Part shown: positions 34,199-52,293 of the stretch, piece after piece
How positions within the stretch are numbered: the first letter of the stretch is position 1
Layout of the letters: each line of letters starts with the position of its first letter
NCBI RefSeq assembly: GCF_039535475.1
Contig: NZ_BAAAXG010000013.1
Coordinates: forward strand, 62,001-126,000
Length of the DNA: 64,000 nt
DNA from: Streptomyces showdoensis
Lineage (GTDB): Bacteria; Actinomycetota; Actinomycetes; Streptomycetales; Streptomycetaceae
Direction of reading: 5' to 3'
Made by a program: the position numbers and the translations under genes
Notes under the pieces: model-generated
The model's database searches: none
Told to the model about the DNA's origin: nothing
What the model saw: only the letters and a program-made list of their open reading frames with translations

Positions 34199-34605
34199 GC
34201 CGGGACCTCCGTGCGGGCTCGGACGGCGAGAAAGGCGCGCAGGGCGTCGAGGTCGTCGCCGAGGACCGCGTCGCAGCCGGCGTCCAGGAGGCTCCGGACC
34301 TCCTCGTCCTGGCGGCGTCCGACGACGCCGAGCTTGCCGCCGAGCACCACGGGCAGTGCGGCGAGGGCGGGTTCGGCGCGGAGCGCGCGGACGGCGTCGA
34401 GGCCGTCGCGGTAGCCGTGCCCGTTGACGCTGCTGAGCACCACCGTGTCGGGGGCGTGCCGCAGGCAGGCGTCGGCGAGCAGTCCGGCATCGACGCAGGG
34501 GCCGAGGCCGACGACCTCGTGGCCGTGCTCCTCCAGGAAGAGCCGGAGGTACACGAGATTCCACGTATGGGAATCCGAGGCGGTTCCGCTCAAGAGAATC
34601 TTCAT
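34195..34605 (-). CDS. glmS: Glutamate (methylaspartate) mutase small B12-binding subunit
   Basis: A 136-residue cobalamin-binding Rossmann-like domain. The cobalt-ligand motif appears as DSHTWN: the His of DxHxxG is kept but the final Gly is Asn. Downstream SSVNGHG and GGKLGVVG match the nucleotide-tail-binding elements. The ATG at 34605 (MKILLSG) fits the family start; its RBS is weak, and an upstream in-frame start at 34659 would add 18 residues without homology. It is the first gene of the precursor cassette, behind a strong terminator that isolates it from mbtH. Confidence 0.9.
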   Translation of the reverse strand: MKILLSGTASDSHTWNLVYLRLFLEEHGHEVVGLGPCVDAGLLADACLRHAPDTVVLSSVNGHGYRDGLDAVRALRAEPALAALPVVLGGKLGVVGRRQDEEVRSLLDAGCDAVLGDDLDALRAFLAVRARTEVPA

Positions 34606-34708
34606 GTCTGAAGAGTAATTTTCCGCAGGCTCCGGAAGGGGAAGTCGGAGCGGCAGCAACGACCGGCACTTTCGCGTGCGGAAATGGCCTGGAAAAGGGA
34701 ACGGAAAA

Positions 34709-34745
34709 GGCGCCGCGCCCCGCTTCGGATGCGGGGCGCGGCGCC
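34709..34745 (-). terminator. Strong intrinsic terminator after the MbtH gene
   Basis: A perfect 15-bp stem (GGCGCCGCGCCCCGC / GCGGGGCGCGGCGCC) with loop TTCGGAT is followed on the minus strand by CCTTTTCC. It lies 35 nt past the MbtH stop and ends the NRPS1-mbtH transcript, so glmS needs its own promoter in 34606-34708. Confidence 0.88.
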
Positions 34746-34779
34746 TGCTGGGAGGTGCCGGGATCGTGCTCGTGCGGGG

Positions 34780-34995
34780 TCAGGCGTACTGGGCGACGAG
34801 GCTCCGCGGGCGGATGTCGGTCCAGTTCACCGTGATGAACTCCAGGGCTTCACCCCGCTCACCGGGGCCCCAGAGGCTGGTCCAGCCGGCCGGCACGGCG
34901 GCGAAGGACGGCCACAGGGCGTGCTGGCCCTCCTCGTTGACGACGACGTGGAAGGTGCCCTCGGCGTTGTCGAACGGGTTGATGGAATCGCTCAT
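34780..34995 (-). CDS. MbtH-like NRPS chaperone
   Basis: A 71-residue MbtH-family protein that binds and activates NRPS adenylation domains. Family positions are visible: NPFD near the start, [19 protein letters not shown] and the closing tryptophan-Thr-Asp-Ile-Arg-Pro element. Its ATG overlaps the NRPS1 stop (ATGA), so both are made from one message. No other MbtH gene is seen, so it probably serves all five adenylation domains. Confidence 0.95.
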   Translation of the reverse strand: MSDSINPFDNAEGTFHVVVNEEGQHALWPSFAAVPAGWTSLWGPGERGEALEFITVNWTDIRPRSLVAQYA

Positions 34996-37900
34996 GACTG
35001 GGTCCTCATTTCCTTCTTCTGGAGGGCGGAGAGCTTCTCCGCGAGAATGCTGCCGATGTGTGCGAGTGGTTCCGGTTCGGTCATCTGGAGATGACCGCAT
35101 TCGATGGTGTGGTTCTCGATGATTCCTTCGGTGAAGGGAATCCAGGTCGCGGCGAGAACGCCTTCCGGTTCGGCCGGCCTGCGGGCGGTGAAGAACAGGA
35201 GGTCGGTGTCGGCGACGCCGGGGACGTGCCGGGCCATGAGACCGGCGTGGGTCTCGGAGGCGCGGAGCACGGCACGGAGTTCGGAGCCGGTGAAGCCGGC
35301 GAGGACGGGGTCCTCGCGGCGGATCCGCTCCATCGCCTCGGCGAGGTCGGCGGGCGGCTCGGCCGCGGCGCGCTCCTCGGGCGGCAGGACGGAGACGCTG
35401 CCGGGTCCGGTCTGGTGGACGTCCATGAGCGCGAGGAGTTCGACCCGCTCCCCCGCCTCGCGGAGCCGTACGGCGACGGTGTGGGCGACCAGGCCGCCGA
35501 AGGACCAGCCGAGCAGCCGGTACGGGCCCCAGGGCTGGACGGAGCGGATCCGCTCCAGGTAGGCGTCGGCCATCTCCTCGACGCTGCCGGGCCGGTGGCC
35601 GGGGTCGCTGAGCGAGCGGGCCTGGAGGGCGTAGAGCGGCTGGTCGTCGCCGAGGTGCCGGGCGAGGCCGGCGTAGGCCCAGCCGACGCCGGTGCCGGGG
35701 TGGACGCAGAACAGCGGGCGGCGGGTGCCGCGGGTGCTGAGCGGGAGCAGCACCCCGAGGGCGGAGGCGTCGCCGTCGGCGCCGGAGTCCTCGTGCGAGC
35801 CGAGGAGTCCGGCCGGGGTGGGCGTGCGGAAGAGGTCGCGGACGGTGCGTTCGACGCCGAGGACGGTGCGCATCCGGTTGACGAGCCGGACGCCGAGCAG
35901 GGAGTGCCCGCCGAGGGTGAAGAAGTTGTCGTCGATGCCGGCTTCGGGGACGTCGAGGATCTCGGCGAAGAGGGCGCAGAGGACCTCCTCGCGGGCGTTG
36001 CGCGGGGCCCGGCCGCCGGGATCGGCGGCGGGCCGGTGCGGGGCCGGCAGGGCGGCACGGTCGGGCTTGCCGTTGACGGTGAGCGGCAGGGCGTCGAGGA
36101 CGACGACCGCCGACGGCACCAGGTGCTCCGGGAGCAGGGCGCGGGCCTCGGCGAGGAGTTCGGCCTCGGTGACGGCGTCGCCCGCGCGGGGGACCACGTA
36201 TCCGACGAGGCTCTTGTCGCCGGGCCGGTCCTCGCGGACGACGGCGAGGGCCTGGCCGACCGCCGGGTGGGCGGCGAGCACCCGCTCGACCTCGCCGGGT
36301 TCGATGCGCACGCCCCGGAGCTTGATCTGACCGTCCGCCCGGCCGAGGAAGCGGAGTTCGCCGCCGGGGGTCCACAGCACGCGGTCGCCGGTGCGGTACA
36401 TGCGGCTGCCGTCGCCCTCGAAGGGGTCGGGGACGAACCGCTCGGCGGTGAGGCCCGGGCGCCCGACGTAGCCCCGCGCGACGTGTCCGCCCGCGACGTA
36501 CAGCTCGCCGGGGACGCCGGGCGGGACGGGGCGCAGGTGCGCGTCCAGGACGTGGCTGCGGGTGTTGTCCATGGGCCGCCCGAGGTGGAGTCCGGCGCCG
36601 CGCAGGACGCGGCCCTCGCCGGGCTTCGTGGTGAACCACTGGTTGTGCGAGGCGAAGGTGGTCTCGGTGGGGCCGTAGGAGTGCACGAGGACGGTGTCCG
36701 GGCAGTGCGTGAGCACCCGCTGGACTGCGGCCGGGGAGGCCACGTCGCCGCCGGTCCACACCTCGCGCAGCAGGCCCAGGGTGTCGAGCCCCTCGTCGGC
36801 CATGACGTGGAAGAGGCCGACGGTGAAGTACGCGGTGGTGACGCCGTGGCGGCGGACGGCACGGGCGGTCTCGTCGAGGTCGGTGCCGTCGCCGGCCAGC
36901 AGGACGAGGCTGCCGCCGCCGAGGAGCGGGGCCCAGATCTCGAAGACGGAGGCGTCGAAGCCGGTCGCGGAGTGCACGAGCATGCGCCGGTCGGGGCCGA
37001 GGGAGAGGTCGCGGTCGGCGGCGAGCTCGACGACGTTGCGGTGGGTGACGCCGACGCCCTTGGGCCGACCGGTGGAGCCCGAGGTGAACATGACGTACAT
37101 CAGGTCGTCGTCGGAGGCCTCGGTGAGCGGGGCGTCCGGGGTGGCGGCGGCCTCGCCTCCGTCCGCCGCGTCGACGCGCAGCACGGGCGTGCCCTCCGGC
37201 GGGGTGTGGGCGCGGTCGGTGGCGACGAGCCGGGCCCCGGAGTCCTCCAGCATCAGCCGGATCCGCGCCTGCGGCAGCCGGGGGTCGAGCGGCAGGTAGG
37301 CGGCGCCGGTCTTGAGGGCGGCGAGGGCGGTCACGATCAGCGGGACGCCCCGGCCCAGCAGGACGCCGACGGTGTCGCCGCGGCGGACCCCGGCGGCGCG
37401 CAGCCGGGCGGCGAGCGCGTCGGCGCGGGCGTCGAGACCGGCGTACGTGAGGGTCTCGTCGTCGGTGAGGAGGGCGGGCGCGTCGGGGGTGCGGGCGGCG
37501 CGTCGGGCGATCAGGCCGTGGACGGTGCCGCGTTCGGGCAGGACGGTGGCGGTGTCGTTGTAGTCGGCGACGAGCCGGAAGCGGTCGGCTTCGGTGAGCA
37601 GGGGCAGTTCCCCGATCCGTACCCCGGGGTCGGCGGCCGCGGCGCGCAGGGTGCGCTCCAGGTGGGCGGCGAGCAGGGCGGCGGTGGAGGCGTCGAACAG
37701 GTCGGTGGCGTACTCCAGTCCGCCGGCGAGGCCGGCGGGCCGGCCGGCCGCGTCGCGCCGTTCGTCGAGGGCGAAGGTGAGGTCGAACTTGGTGGTGACG
37801 GTGGTGAGGAGGCCCGGCCCGTCCTCGCGGAAGAGGCGCGCGGCGGTGTCCGCGCCGGGGACGCCCCGCGTGTAGTCGTGGTGGAGCTGGACGACGATCT

Positions 37901-40900
37901 GGGCGAGCGGGTGGTGGGCGGTGGTGCGGACCGGGTTGAGGTCCTCGACGACCCGGTCGAAGGGGAGTTCCTGGTGGGCGTAGGCGGCCAGGTCGGTGTG
38001 CCGGACCCGGTCGAGGAGCTCGGTGAAGGCGGGGTCGCCGGAGGTGTCGGTGCGCAGCACGAGGGTGTTGACGAAGAAGCCGACGAGTCCGCCGAGGAGT
38101 TCGTCGTCGCGGCCTGCGGTCATGGTCGCGAGCGGCAGGTCGGTGCCCGCGCCGTGCCGGGTGAGGACGGCGGCGAGGGCGGCCTGGAGGACCATGAAGA
38201 GGGTGGCGCCGTTGTCCCGGGCCAGCTTCTCCAGGGCCTCGTGGGTGGCGGCGTCGACGGTGACGGGGGCGCGGTCGCCGCGGTGGCTCGCCTCGGCGGG
38301 CCGGGGGCGGGCGGCGGGCAGTTCGACGGCGGCGGGGGCGCCGGCGAGGGCGGTGCGCCAGTGGTCGCGGTGGGCGTCGGCGGCGGGGCCCGCCAGGAGC
38401 TCGTGCTGCCAGAGGGTGTAGTCGGCGTACTGGACGGGCAGCGGCTCCCACGCGGGGGCCCGGCCCTCGGCGCGGGCCCGGTAGGCGCCGGCGAGGTCGG
38501 CGAGGAGCGGTCCGGTGGACCAGCCGTCGGCGGCGATGTGGTGGACGAGCAGGACGAGCACCTGTCCGTGTCCTGCGTCGGCGCCGTCTCCGGCACCGTG
38601 CCCGGGTCCGGCCCCGGCGCCGTGCCCGGATCCCTCTCCGGCACCGGCGCCGTCGCCCTCGGGGCCGAGCAGCGTGGCCCGCAGCGGGGTCTCCTCGGCG
38701 AGGTCGAAGACGTGTCCCGCGGCCTCGGCGACGGCGGCGGCGAGCCGGTCGGCGGGGACGGTGCGGTGGTCGAGGGCGGGCCGGACGCCGGTCAGGATCT
38801 CCTGGTGGGGTTCGCCGTCGACGGCGCGGTAGCGGGTGCGGAGCACCTCGTGCCGGTCGGACAGGTCGGCGAGGGCGTCGGCGAGCACGGCGGGGTCGAG
38901 GGGCTCGGCGGGGTGCAGGACGAGCGGGATGTTGTAGGCGGCGCTGGGGCCTTCGAGGGTGTCGATGAACCAGAGCCTGCGCTGGGCGTACGAGAGGGGG
39001 ATCCGGTCGGGCCGGTCGGCGCGCGGGGCGGGCCGGGGGCGGGCGGGCGCGGCGGCCGGGGCGCCGTCGGACGTGCCGTCGGAGGCGGTGGCGGACGCGG
39101 CGGCGGCGATGCGGCGGGCGAGGGCCTCGGGGGTCGGCGCGAGCAGCAGGTCGCGGACCTGGATGTCGGCGCCGAGGCGGGCGCGGATCCGGTTGGCGAG
39201 GCGGACGCCGCTCATGGAGTGCCCGCCGACGGTGAAGAAGCCTTCGTGCGGGCCGACCTGGTCGAGCCCGAGGACCTCGGCGAACATCGCGCACAGGGTG
39301 GCGACGAGCTCGGCGTCGACGACGCCCTCGGCCGTCCTGGCGTCCTCGGCGCTCCCGCCGTCCGCGGCGGCCGGACCGCTCTCGTGGGCGCGGGCCCGGC
39401 GCTCGTCCAGGGCGGGGCGGGCGTCGGCGGGGACGAGGGCCTCGTCCCGTACCGGCCGGCCGGGGTCGTCGGCGGCGGTGCGCAGGGCGCGTTCGAAGGC
39501 GGTGAGGAGGAGCCGGGGCACCTGCTCGTCGGCGAAGACGTCCTGGGCGTACTCCAGGCCGAGGCGGAGTCCGGCGGGGGCGCCGTCGGCGTCGCGGGTG
39601 TCGACGCAGGCGGCGGTGAGGTCGAACTTGGTGGTGGCGGGGGCGTCCTCCTCGGCGAAGCTGCCGGTGACCGGGCCGAACGGGAAGGCGCCCTGGCCGG
39701 GTCCGGTGGCGTTCAGGGTGAGCATCACCTGGAAGAGGGGGTGGACGCCGGGGTGCCGGGGCGGGTTGAGGTGTTCGACGAGCAGGTCGAAGGGGATCCG
39801 CTGGTGGGCGAAGGCGCCCAGGTCGGTGTCGCGGACGCGGTCGAGGAGCTCGGTGAAGGCGGGGTCGCCCGAGGTGTCGGTGGGCAGCACCAGGGTGTTG
39901 ACGAAGAAGCCGACGAGTTCGTCGAGGGCCTCGTCGTCGCGGCCGGCGACGGGGGTGCCGAGGGCGACGGAGTCCCCCGCGCCGGTCGCGCGCAGGGCCA
40001 GTGCGAGGGCGGCCTGCACGACCATGAGCAGGCTGGCGTCGTGCCGTTCGGCGAGGCGGACGAGGCGGGCGTGGACGTCCGCGTCGAGGGCGGTCGCCAG
40101 CAGGGCGCCGGCGTGGTCGCGGACGGCGGGCCGGGGGCGGTCGAGCGGCAGGGCGGTGACGGCGGGCTGTCCGGCGAGGGCGGTGCGCCAGTGGGCCAGG
40201 CCCTGGGCGAGGACGGAGTCGGGGTCGTCGGCGTCGCCGAGGACGTCGTGCTGCCAGAGGGTGTAGTCGGCGTACTGGACGGGCAGCGGCTCCCACGTGG
40301 GCGCGCGGCCCCCGGCGCGGGCCGTGTAGGCGCGGGCGAGGTCGGTCATCAGCGGGGTGAGCGACCAGCCGTCCCCGGCGACGTGGTGGAGCAGGATCGC
40401 GAGGGTGGCCCCGGGGGCACCGTCGTCGGGGACGAACAGGGCGACGCGCAGCGGCAGTTCGCGGGAGAGGTCGAAGGTCTCGGCGGTGAACCGCGCGACC
40501 AGGGCGGGGAGTTCCGCCGAGGGGGCGTCGACGGTGCGGAGCCGGACCGCGGCGGGGGCGAGGATGTGCTGGTAGGGCTCGTCCTCGGGGGCGAGGAAGA
40601 CGGTGCGGAGCACCTCGTGCCGCTCGGCGAGGTCGGCGACGGCGGCGGCGAGCGCGGCCCGGTCGGGAGCCGCGTCCAGGTGCAGGACGATCGGCATGTT
40701 GTAGGCGCCGGACGGCCCGTCGAGCTGGTCGAGCAGCCACAGGCGCCGCTGGGCGTGCGAGAGCGGGACCCGGTCCTCGGCCGGCAGCGGCTCCTCGTGG
40801 ACGACGGGCAGCCGGGGGTCGGTGGTCCGCAGCACCTTGCGGTTGATCTTGCCGGAGCTGGTGCGGGGCAGCGCGACGACGACGGAGACGGCGGGGACGG

Positions 40901-42263
40901 CCGCGGCGGGCATCCGGTCCCGTACGTGGCTGCGCAGTTCCTCGGCGCCGGTGCCGCCGTCGGTGACGACGAAGGCGACCAGCCGCTTGACGCCCTCGGC
41001 GTCCTGCTGGGCGACGACGGCGGCCTCCCGGACGGCGGGGTGGCCGGCGAGGACGGAGTCGACTGCGGCGGGGTCGATGCGCTGGCCGCCGATCTTCACC
41101 TCGTCGTCGAGGCGCCCGTGGTAGAGGATCTGCCGGTCCTCGCCGAGGGTGACGAGGTCGCCGGTCCGGTAGGCGCGTTCGCCGTCGAGCTCGGTGAAGC
41201 GGCGGGCGTTCAGCTCGGGCCGGTGCAGATAGCCCCGGGTGAGGCCGCCGCCGAGGAGCCACAGCTCGCCGCCGACGATCGCCGCCCGCACGCCCGGCAG
41301 CGGACGCCCGATCGGCACCGGCCGCCCGGCCTCGTGCCGGGTGAGGTCGGCGACGGTGGCGACGACGGTCGTCTCGGTCGGCCCGTACGCGTTGAGCAGC
41401 CGTACGGAGTCGCCGACGAGCCCGCGCCACTGGCCGATCCGCTCGGGCAGGGCCGCCTCGCCGTAGATGATGACGGTCCGCAGGCAGTCGGGGAGCCGGA
41501 CGGAACCGGTGGTGAGGACGTAGACCAGCTCGTGCCAGTAGGCGGCGGGCAGGTCGAGGAGGGTGACGCCGTGCCGGGCGCAGCCGGCGAGGAGCTCGGC
41601 GACGTCGAGCATGTCGTCGGTGCGCAGCACGAGGGTGCCGCCGGCGCCGAGGGTCGCGAAGACCTCCTGGACGCTGGCGTCGAAGTGCAGCGGGCTGAAC
41701 TGGAGGACGACGGAGTCGGCGTCGATGCCGTACGCGGGGACGGCGCCGGCGATGAAGTGGGCGAGGGCGTCGTGGGGGACGACGACGCCGTTGGGGACGC
41801 CGGTGGAACCGGACGTGTAGATGACGTAGGCGGCGCCCGCGTCGGCGCCGGGCCCGCCGAGGACGAGTTCGCCGTGGCGGGCCACCTCGGACGGGGCGGG
41901 GGCGGCGGTGCCGCAGGCGTCGCCGAGGATGGCCTCGTTGCGGGCGTCGGGCGCCTGGACGTCCAGCGGCAGGTAGGCGGCGCCGGTGGCGAGGACCGCG
42001 AGCAGACCGACGATCGCGTCGATGCCGCGCGGCCGGTGCAGGGCGACGAGCCGGCCGGGACCGGCCCCGTCGGCGGCGAGCAGGGCGGCCCGCTCGCGGA
42101 CGGCGGCGCCGAGCTCGGCGTACGTCAGTCGCGCCTCGGCGTGGACGAGGGCGACCGCGTCGGGACGGGTGCGCTCCTGCCGGGCGATCAGGTCGAGCAC
42201 GGGCGGGGCGGGGGCGGGAGAGGGTCCGCCGTCGAGCAGGTCTTCCGTTCTGCTGGGGGCCAT
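34992..42263 (-). CDS. NRPS1: A-C-T-C-A-T-TE
   Basis: A 2423-residue nonribosomal peptide synthetase, the termination protein. Domains, with marker residues: A1 (TSGSTG about 148), C1 (HHVAGDG about 628), T1 (GGHSM about 1014), C2 (HHIAADG about 1243), A2 (TSGSTG about 1726), T2 (GGHSL about 2119) and TE (GWSFGG about 2253). A1 runs straight into C1 with no carrier domain between, and C1-T1 has no adenylation domain, so A1 must load T1 or another carrier out of order. A2 has FDASVFEIW and [11 protein letters not shown] cannot name its substrate. A Gly/Ala/His-rich insert precedes HHIAADG in C2. The TE should release the peptide by hydrolysis or cyclisation. It is coupled to mbtH. Confidence 0.93.
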   Translation of the reverse strand: MAPSRTEDLLDGGPSPAPAPPVLDLIARQERTRPDAVALVHAEARLTYAELGAAVRERAALLAADGAGPGRLVALHRPRGIDAIVGLLAVLATGAAYLPLDVQAPDARNEAILGDACGTAAPAPSEVARHGELVLGGPGADAGAAYVIYTSGSTGVPNGVVVPHDALAHFIAGAVPAYGIDADSVVLQFSPLHFDASVQEVFATLGAGGTLVLRTDDMLDVAELLAGCARHGVTLLDLPAAYWHELVYVLTTGSVRLPDCLRTVIIYGEAALPERIGQWRGLVGDSVRLLNAYGPTETTVVATVADLTRHEAGRPVPIGRPLPGVRAAIVGGELWLLGGGLTRGYLHRPELNARRFTELDGERAYRTGDLVTLGEDRQILYHGRLDDEVKIGGQRIDPAAVDSVLAGHPAVREAAVVAQQDAEGVKRLVAFVVTDGGTGAEELRSHVRDRMPAAAVPAVSVVVALPRTSSGKINRKVLRTTDPRLPVVHEEPLPAEDRVPLSHAQRRLWLLDQLDGPSGAYNMPIVLHLDAAPDRAALAAAVADLAERHEVLRTVFLAPEDEPYQHILAPAAVRLRTVDAPSAELPALVARFTAETFDLSRELPLRVALFVPDDGAPGATLAILLHHVAGDGWSLTPLMTDLARAYTARAGGRAPTWEPLPVQYADYTLWQHDVLGDADDPDSVLAQGLAHWRTALAGQPAVTALPLDRPRPAVRDHAGALLATALDADVHARLVRLAERHDASLLMVVQAALALALRATGAGDSVALGTPVAGRDDEALDELVGFFVNTLVLPTDTSGDPAFTELLDRVRDTDLGAFAHQRIPFDLLVEHLNPPRHPGVHPLFQVMLTLNATGPGQGAFPFGPVTGSFAEEDAPATTKFDLTAACVDTRDADGAPAGLRLGLEYAQDVFADEQVPRLLLTAFERALRTAADDPGRPVRDEALVPADARPALDERRARAHESGPAAADGGSAEDARTAEGVVDAELVATLCAMFAEVLGLDQVGPHEGFFTVGGHSMSGVRLANRIRARLGADIQVRDLLLAPTPEALARRIAAAASATASDGTSDGAPAAAPARPRPAPRADRPDRIPLSYAQRRLWFIDTLEGPSAAYNIPLVLHPAEPLDPAVLADALADLSDRHEVLRTRYRAVDGEPHQEILTGVRPALDHRTVPADRLAAAVAEAAGHVFDLAEETPLRATLLGPEGDGAGAGEGSGHGAGAGPGHGAGDGADAGHGQVLVLLVHHIAADGWSTGPLLADLAGAYRARAEGRAPAWEPLPVQYADYTLWQHELLAGPAADAHRDHWRTALAGAPAAVELPAARPRPAEASHRGDRAPVTVDAATHEALEKLARDNGATLFMVLQAALAAVLTRHGAGTDLPLATMTAGRDDELLGGLVGFFVNTLVLRTDTSGDPAFTELLDRVRHTDLAAYAHQELPFDRVVEDLNPVRTTAHHPLAQIVVQLHHDYTRGVPGADTAARLFREDGPGLLTTVTTKFDLTFALDERRDAAGRPAGLAGGLEYATDLFDASTAALLAAHLERTLRAAAADPGVRIGELPLLTEADRFRLVADYNDTATVLPERGTVHGLIARRAARTPDAPALLTDDETLTYAGLDARADALAARLRAAGVRRGDTVGVLLGRGVPLIVTALAALKTGAAYLPLDPRLPQARIRLMLEDSGARLVATDRAHTPPEGTPVLRVDAADGGEAAATPDAPLTEASDDDLMYVMFTSGSTGRPKGVGVTHRNVVELAADRDLSLGPDRRMLVHSATGFDASVFEIWAPLLGGGSLVLLAGDGTDLDETARAVRRHGVTTAYFTVGLFHVMADEGLDTLGLLREVWTGGDVASPAAVQRVLTHCPDTVLVHSYGPTETTFASHNQWFTTKPGEGRVLRGAGLHLGRPMDNTRSHVLDAHLRPVPPGVPGELYVAGGHVARGYVGRPGLTAERFVPDPFEGDGSRMYRTGDRVLWTPGGELRFLGRADGQIKLRGVRIEPGEVERVLAAHPAVGQALAVVREDRPGDKSLVGYVVPRAGDAVTEAELLAEARALLPEHLVPSAVVVLDALPLTVNGKPDRAALPAPHRPAADPGGRAPRNAREEVLCALFAEILDVPEAGIDDNFFTLGGHSLLGVRLVNRMRTVLGVERTVRDLFRTPTPAGLLGSHEDSGADGDASALGVLLPLSTRGTRRPLFCVHPGTGVGWAYAGLARHLGDDQPLYALQARSLSDPGHRPGSVEEMADAYLERIRSVQPWGPYRLLGWSFGGLVAHTVAVRLREAGERVELLALMDVHQTGPGSVSVLPPEERAAAEPPADLAEAMERIRREDPVLAGFTGSELRAVLRASETHAGLMARHVPGVADTDLLFFTARRPAEPEGVLAATWIPFTEGIIENHTIECGHLQMTEPEPLAHIGSILAEKLSALQKKEMRTQS

Positions 42264-42370
42264 GCTGACTTCCTCCGGGGGCTGGGGCCGAGAGACCGGG
42301 GCGAACGGTTCCTCTCGCCTCCGTGCCGTCCACGCTAGGTGCGCGCGGGGCGCTCCCGGGGCAGTAGACG

Positions 42371-42410
42371 CGGCAGCTCCGGGCGGCAGAAGTGCCGCCC
42401 GGAGCTGCCG
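42371..42410. terminator. Perfect 18-bp hairpin between NRPS2 and NRPS1
   Basis: CGGCAGCTCCGGGCGGCA pairs perfectly with TGCCGCCCGGAGCTGCCG across a GAAG tetraloop. It sits in the 279-nt gap after the NRPS2 stop. No T tract follows. It may end the NRPS2 message, with a separate promoter for NRPS1 further in. A TAGCGT element that could be a -10 box lies about 80 nt before the NRPS1 start on the minus strand. Confidence 0.7.
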
Positions 42411-42480
42411 GTGCGCGGGGATGCCACGGGGTGGGTGGCGCCCGGTGTCCCCGGACCTCGTGGGTCCGGGAGGGGTGGGT

Positions 42481-42512
42481 GGGCGGATGGGCGGATGGGC
42501 GGATGGGCGGCC
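42481..42512. repeat. Tandem 8-bp repeat (GGGCGGAT)
   Basis: Three perfect copies and one partial copy of GGGCGGAT lie just beyond the NRPS2 stop, preceded by a small CCGGACC/GGTCCGG hairpin. It is a simple-sequence tract of unknown significance. Confidence 0.75.
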
Positions 42513-42542
42513 GTGTCGGTGGCCCTGGGGGGACGCCCCGGG

Positions 42543-50223
<7,681 letters not shown>

Positions 50224-50231
50224 GGCGGGGC

Positions 50232-51287
50232 TCACATTCCGTACGGGGTGGCGGAGGGGGCGACGGTCGGACCGCAGTCGGCGAGCGGTACCGGCTCGCC
50301 CATGGCGACGAGGATCTTGCGGGCGCCGGTGTACGCCTCGCGGCCGTGCGCGCAGAGGATGTTGTCGACGAGCATCAGGTCGCCGTCCTGCCAGGTCTCG
50401 CGGACGGTGACGGCCTGGTAGGCGTCGTTGATGGCGTCGACCTCGGCGTCGGTGAGGGCGGTGCCGTCGCCGAGGCGGGTGTCGAAGGGCAGGCCGTCGG
50501 CGCCGAAGGTCTCGGTGAGGACCTCGCGGACGTCCTCGTCGAGGCTGCGGGCGTTCCAGAAGGCGAAGTGGTTGAACCAGACGCGCTCGCCGGTGACCGG
50601 GTGGGTGATGACGGCGGAGCGGAGCTGGCGGGTGCGCAGGGTGTCCTCGTCGAGCCATTCGTAACCGATGGCGTGCTCGTCGCAGTACTCCTCGGCGCCG
50701 GCCGGCTCCTCCGAGGAGAAGGCCTTGCGCCAGGGCATGCCCGCGAGGTCGGAGTAGTTGCGGACGAGGAGCCAGCCGGCCTCGGTGAAGCGGGCGACGA
50801 GCTCCTCCGGGAGGAGCGCGAGGGCGCGCCGCATGTCGCCGACGGTGGTGGCGCCGCCGGTCTCGGGGGCGGTGACGCAGCCGAAGAGGAGGACGCCCGG
50901 GAAGTCCAGGGTGTAGCTGTTCTCGTTGTGGAGGCGGATCGGCTGGATGGCCGGCAGGTCGGTGGAGGAGAAGACGCCCTCGCCGAAGTCGGTGCGCGGG
51001 GTGGCCTTCTCCTTGTATCCGGCGCGGGTGGCGATCAGCGCGTCCCGGGCCTCCGCGAAGCTCCCCGCGTCGGTGACGGGCAGGCCGCGGAGCATGACGG
51101 CGCCGGAGCGGTGCAGCTCGGCCTGGATGTCGGCGCGCCGGGCGGTGAGCCAGGCGGCGGCCTCGGCCATCGTGCCGTGGCGCGGGACCTGGACGAGTGC
51201 GGGCTTGCCGGGCTCGCGGACGACGGTGATGCCGGAGTCGCCGAGGCCGGGCTCGGTGGTGGCCGGGTTCGGGGCGAAGGTGGTCAT
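50232..51287 (-). CDS. Fe(II)/2-oxoglutarate dioxygenase, SyrP/TauD-type amino acid beta-hydroxylase
   Basis: A 351-residue TauD-fold dioxygenase. The facial triad is His120-x-Glu122 (LHNENSY, the SyrP-like HxE form) and His314 (LCAHGREAYTG), with Arg323 as the probable 2-oxoglutarate anchor. Relatives in NRPS clusters beta-hydroxylate Asp, Asn or similar residues free or on a carrier domain. Here it lies between the thioesterase and NRPS2, so hydroxylation of a peptide residue is likely; the substrate is inferred. The ATG at 51287 has AGAGGAA upstream, while a GTG at 51308 could add seven residues. Confidence 0.88.
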   Translation of the reverse strand: MTTFAPNPATTEPGLGDSGITVVREPGKPALVQVPRHGTMAEAAAWLTARRADIQAELHRSGAVMLRGLPVTDAGSFAEARDALIATRAGYKEKATPRTDFGEGVFSSTDLPAIQPIRLHNENSYTLDFPGVLLFGCVTAPETGGATTVGDMRRALALLPEELVARFTEAGWLLVRNYSDLAGMPWRKAFSSEEPAGAEEYCDEHAIGYEWLDEDTLRTRQLRSAVITHPVTGERVWFNHFAFWNARSLDEDVREVLTETFGADGLPFDTRLGDGTALTDAEVDAINDAYQAVTVRETWQDGDLMLVDNILCAHGREAYTGARKILVAMGEPVPLADCGPTVAPSATPYGM

Positions 51288-51388
51288 GGCGGGGTTCCTC
51301 TGCTTCACGGGTACGGGCGGGGGCGGGCGTACCGGGCCGCCGCACCGGGTTCGGGGAAGATCGGGGGATCGGTGAGCTCAGGGGGATC

Positions 51389-51480
51389 GGGGAGCTCGGG
51401 AGGCTCGGGGAGCTCGGGAGGCTCGGGCAGCTCGCGTCGGCCGGGGCCGACGAGGTCGACGAGGCAGACGAGGCAGACGA
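51389..51480. repeat. Simple repeats between thioesterase and hydroxylase
   Basis: Two copies of an 18-bp unit (GAGCTCGGGAGGCTCGGG) are followed by three copies of a 9-bp unit (ACGAGGCAG type) in the 208-nt gap between the thioesterase stop and the hydroxylase start. Read on the minus strand it gives Pro/Glu-rich nonsense rather than a gene. Confidence 0.75.
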
Positions 51481-51495
51481 GGCCGACGGGCGGGA

Positions 51496-52293
51496 TCAGA
51501 CGGCGGTGGCGGGCGCGCTCCGGAAGGAGTCCAGGGCCGGGTTGAGTCGGGCGAAGAAGCCGGCCAGGTCCTGCTGGAAGTAGAAGTGGTCGCCGGGCAG
51601 GACCTCGGGCACGACCTCGTTCCCGGCGACGAGCGCCCAGCCGTCGAGCAGGCCGACCGGCACGATCGGGTCGACGTCGCCGCCGAAGACGGCGACCGGG
51701 CAGGCGAGCCGCACGTCGGGGGCGGTGCACTGGTAGGCGTCGTCGATGGCGAAGTCGGCGCGGATGGACGGGAGGACGATCTCGCGGAGCTCCGGGTCGT
51801 CGAGGATGCCGTCGTCGGTGCCGCCGCGCTCCTTGATGGAGGCGACCAGCTCGTCGTCGTCGAGCCGCTCGGGGTGGACCGGGGCCTGGTTGGGCAGGAC
51901 CGGCGCCCGGCAGGCGGAGGCGACGAGGCCGAGCGGGGTGCGGCCGGCGGCCTGGAGCGCCCGGACCACCTCGAAGGCGACGAGCGAGCCCATGCTGTGC
52001 CCGAGGACGACCAGCGGTCCGGTGTCGCCGGGGAGGGCGGCCACGACCGGGAGGGCGAGGTCGTCGACGGAGCCGGGCAGGTCCTCGCAGTAGCGGGCGC
52101 CGCGGCCCGGGTACTGGCCGATGAGCAGCCGGACGTCGGCCGGCAGGTGCTCGCGCCAGGCGCTGTAGGCGTGGGCGTTGCCGCCGGCGTGCGGCAGGAC
52201 CAGCAGGGACAGCCGGTGCGGGGCGTCGCCGGGCAGGTCCCAGACGACGTCCTCGGGCGCGGGGGTGAAGGCGGGGGTGGCATGGGTGCTCAT
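51496..52293 (-). CDS. Type II thioesterase
   Basis: A 265-residue stand-alone alpha/beta-hydrolase that clears mis-primed carrier domains. The [16 protein letters not shown] start, the nucleophile in [11 protein letters not shown], the Asp in GDVDPIVP and the His in GDHFYF are typical of type II enzymes such as GrsT. The ATG overlaps the NRPS3 stop (ATGA), so it is translationally coupled. Confidence 0.93.
   Translation of the reverse strand: MSTHATPAFTPAPEDVVWDLPGDAPHRLSLLVLPHAGGNAHAYSAWREHLPADVRLLIGQYPGRGARYCEDLPGSVDDLALPVVAALPGDTGPLVVLGHSMGSLVAFEVVRALQAAGRTPLGLVASACRAPVLPNQAPVHPERLDDDELVASIKERGGTDDGILDDPELREIVLPSIRADFAIDDAYQCTAPDVRLACPVAVFGGDVDPIVPVGLLDGWALVAGNEVVPEVLPGDHFYFQQDLAGFFARLNPALDSFRSAPATAV

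Noticed and set aside
32807..34605. Catabolic glutamate fermentation locus
   Set aside because: Methylaspartate ammonia-lyase and citramalate genes are absent, and NRPS genes surround the mutase.
35058..42338. A 2426-codon open frame on the plus strand opposite NRPS1
   Set aside because: It is the mirror of a high-GC gene. Its translation is Gly/Val/Asp/Glu-rich with no domain, while the minus strand gives a full NRPS.
51305..51730. Minus-strand frame with repeated ELPEPP units
   Set aside because: It overlaps the 3' end of the thioesterase in another frame and is produced by an 18-bp simple repeat. It has no RBS and no homology.
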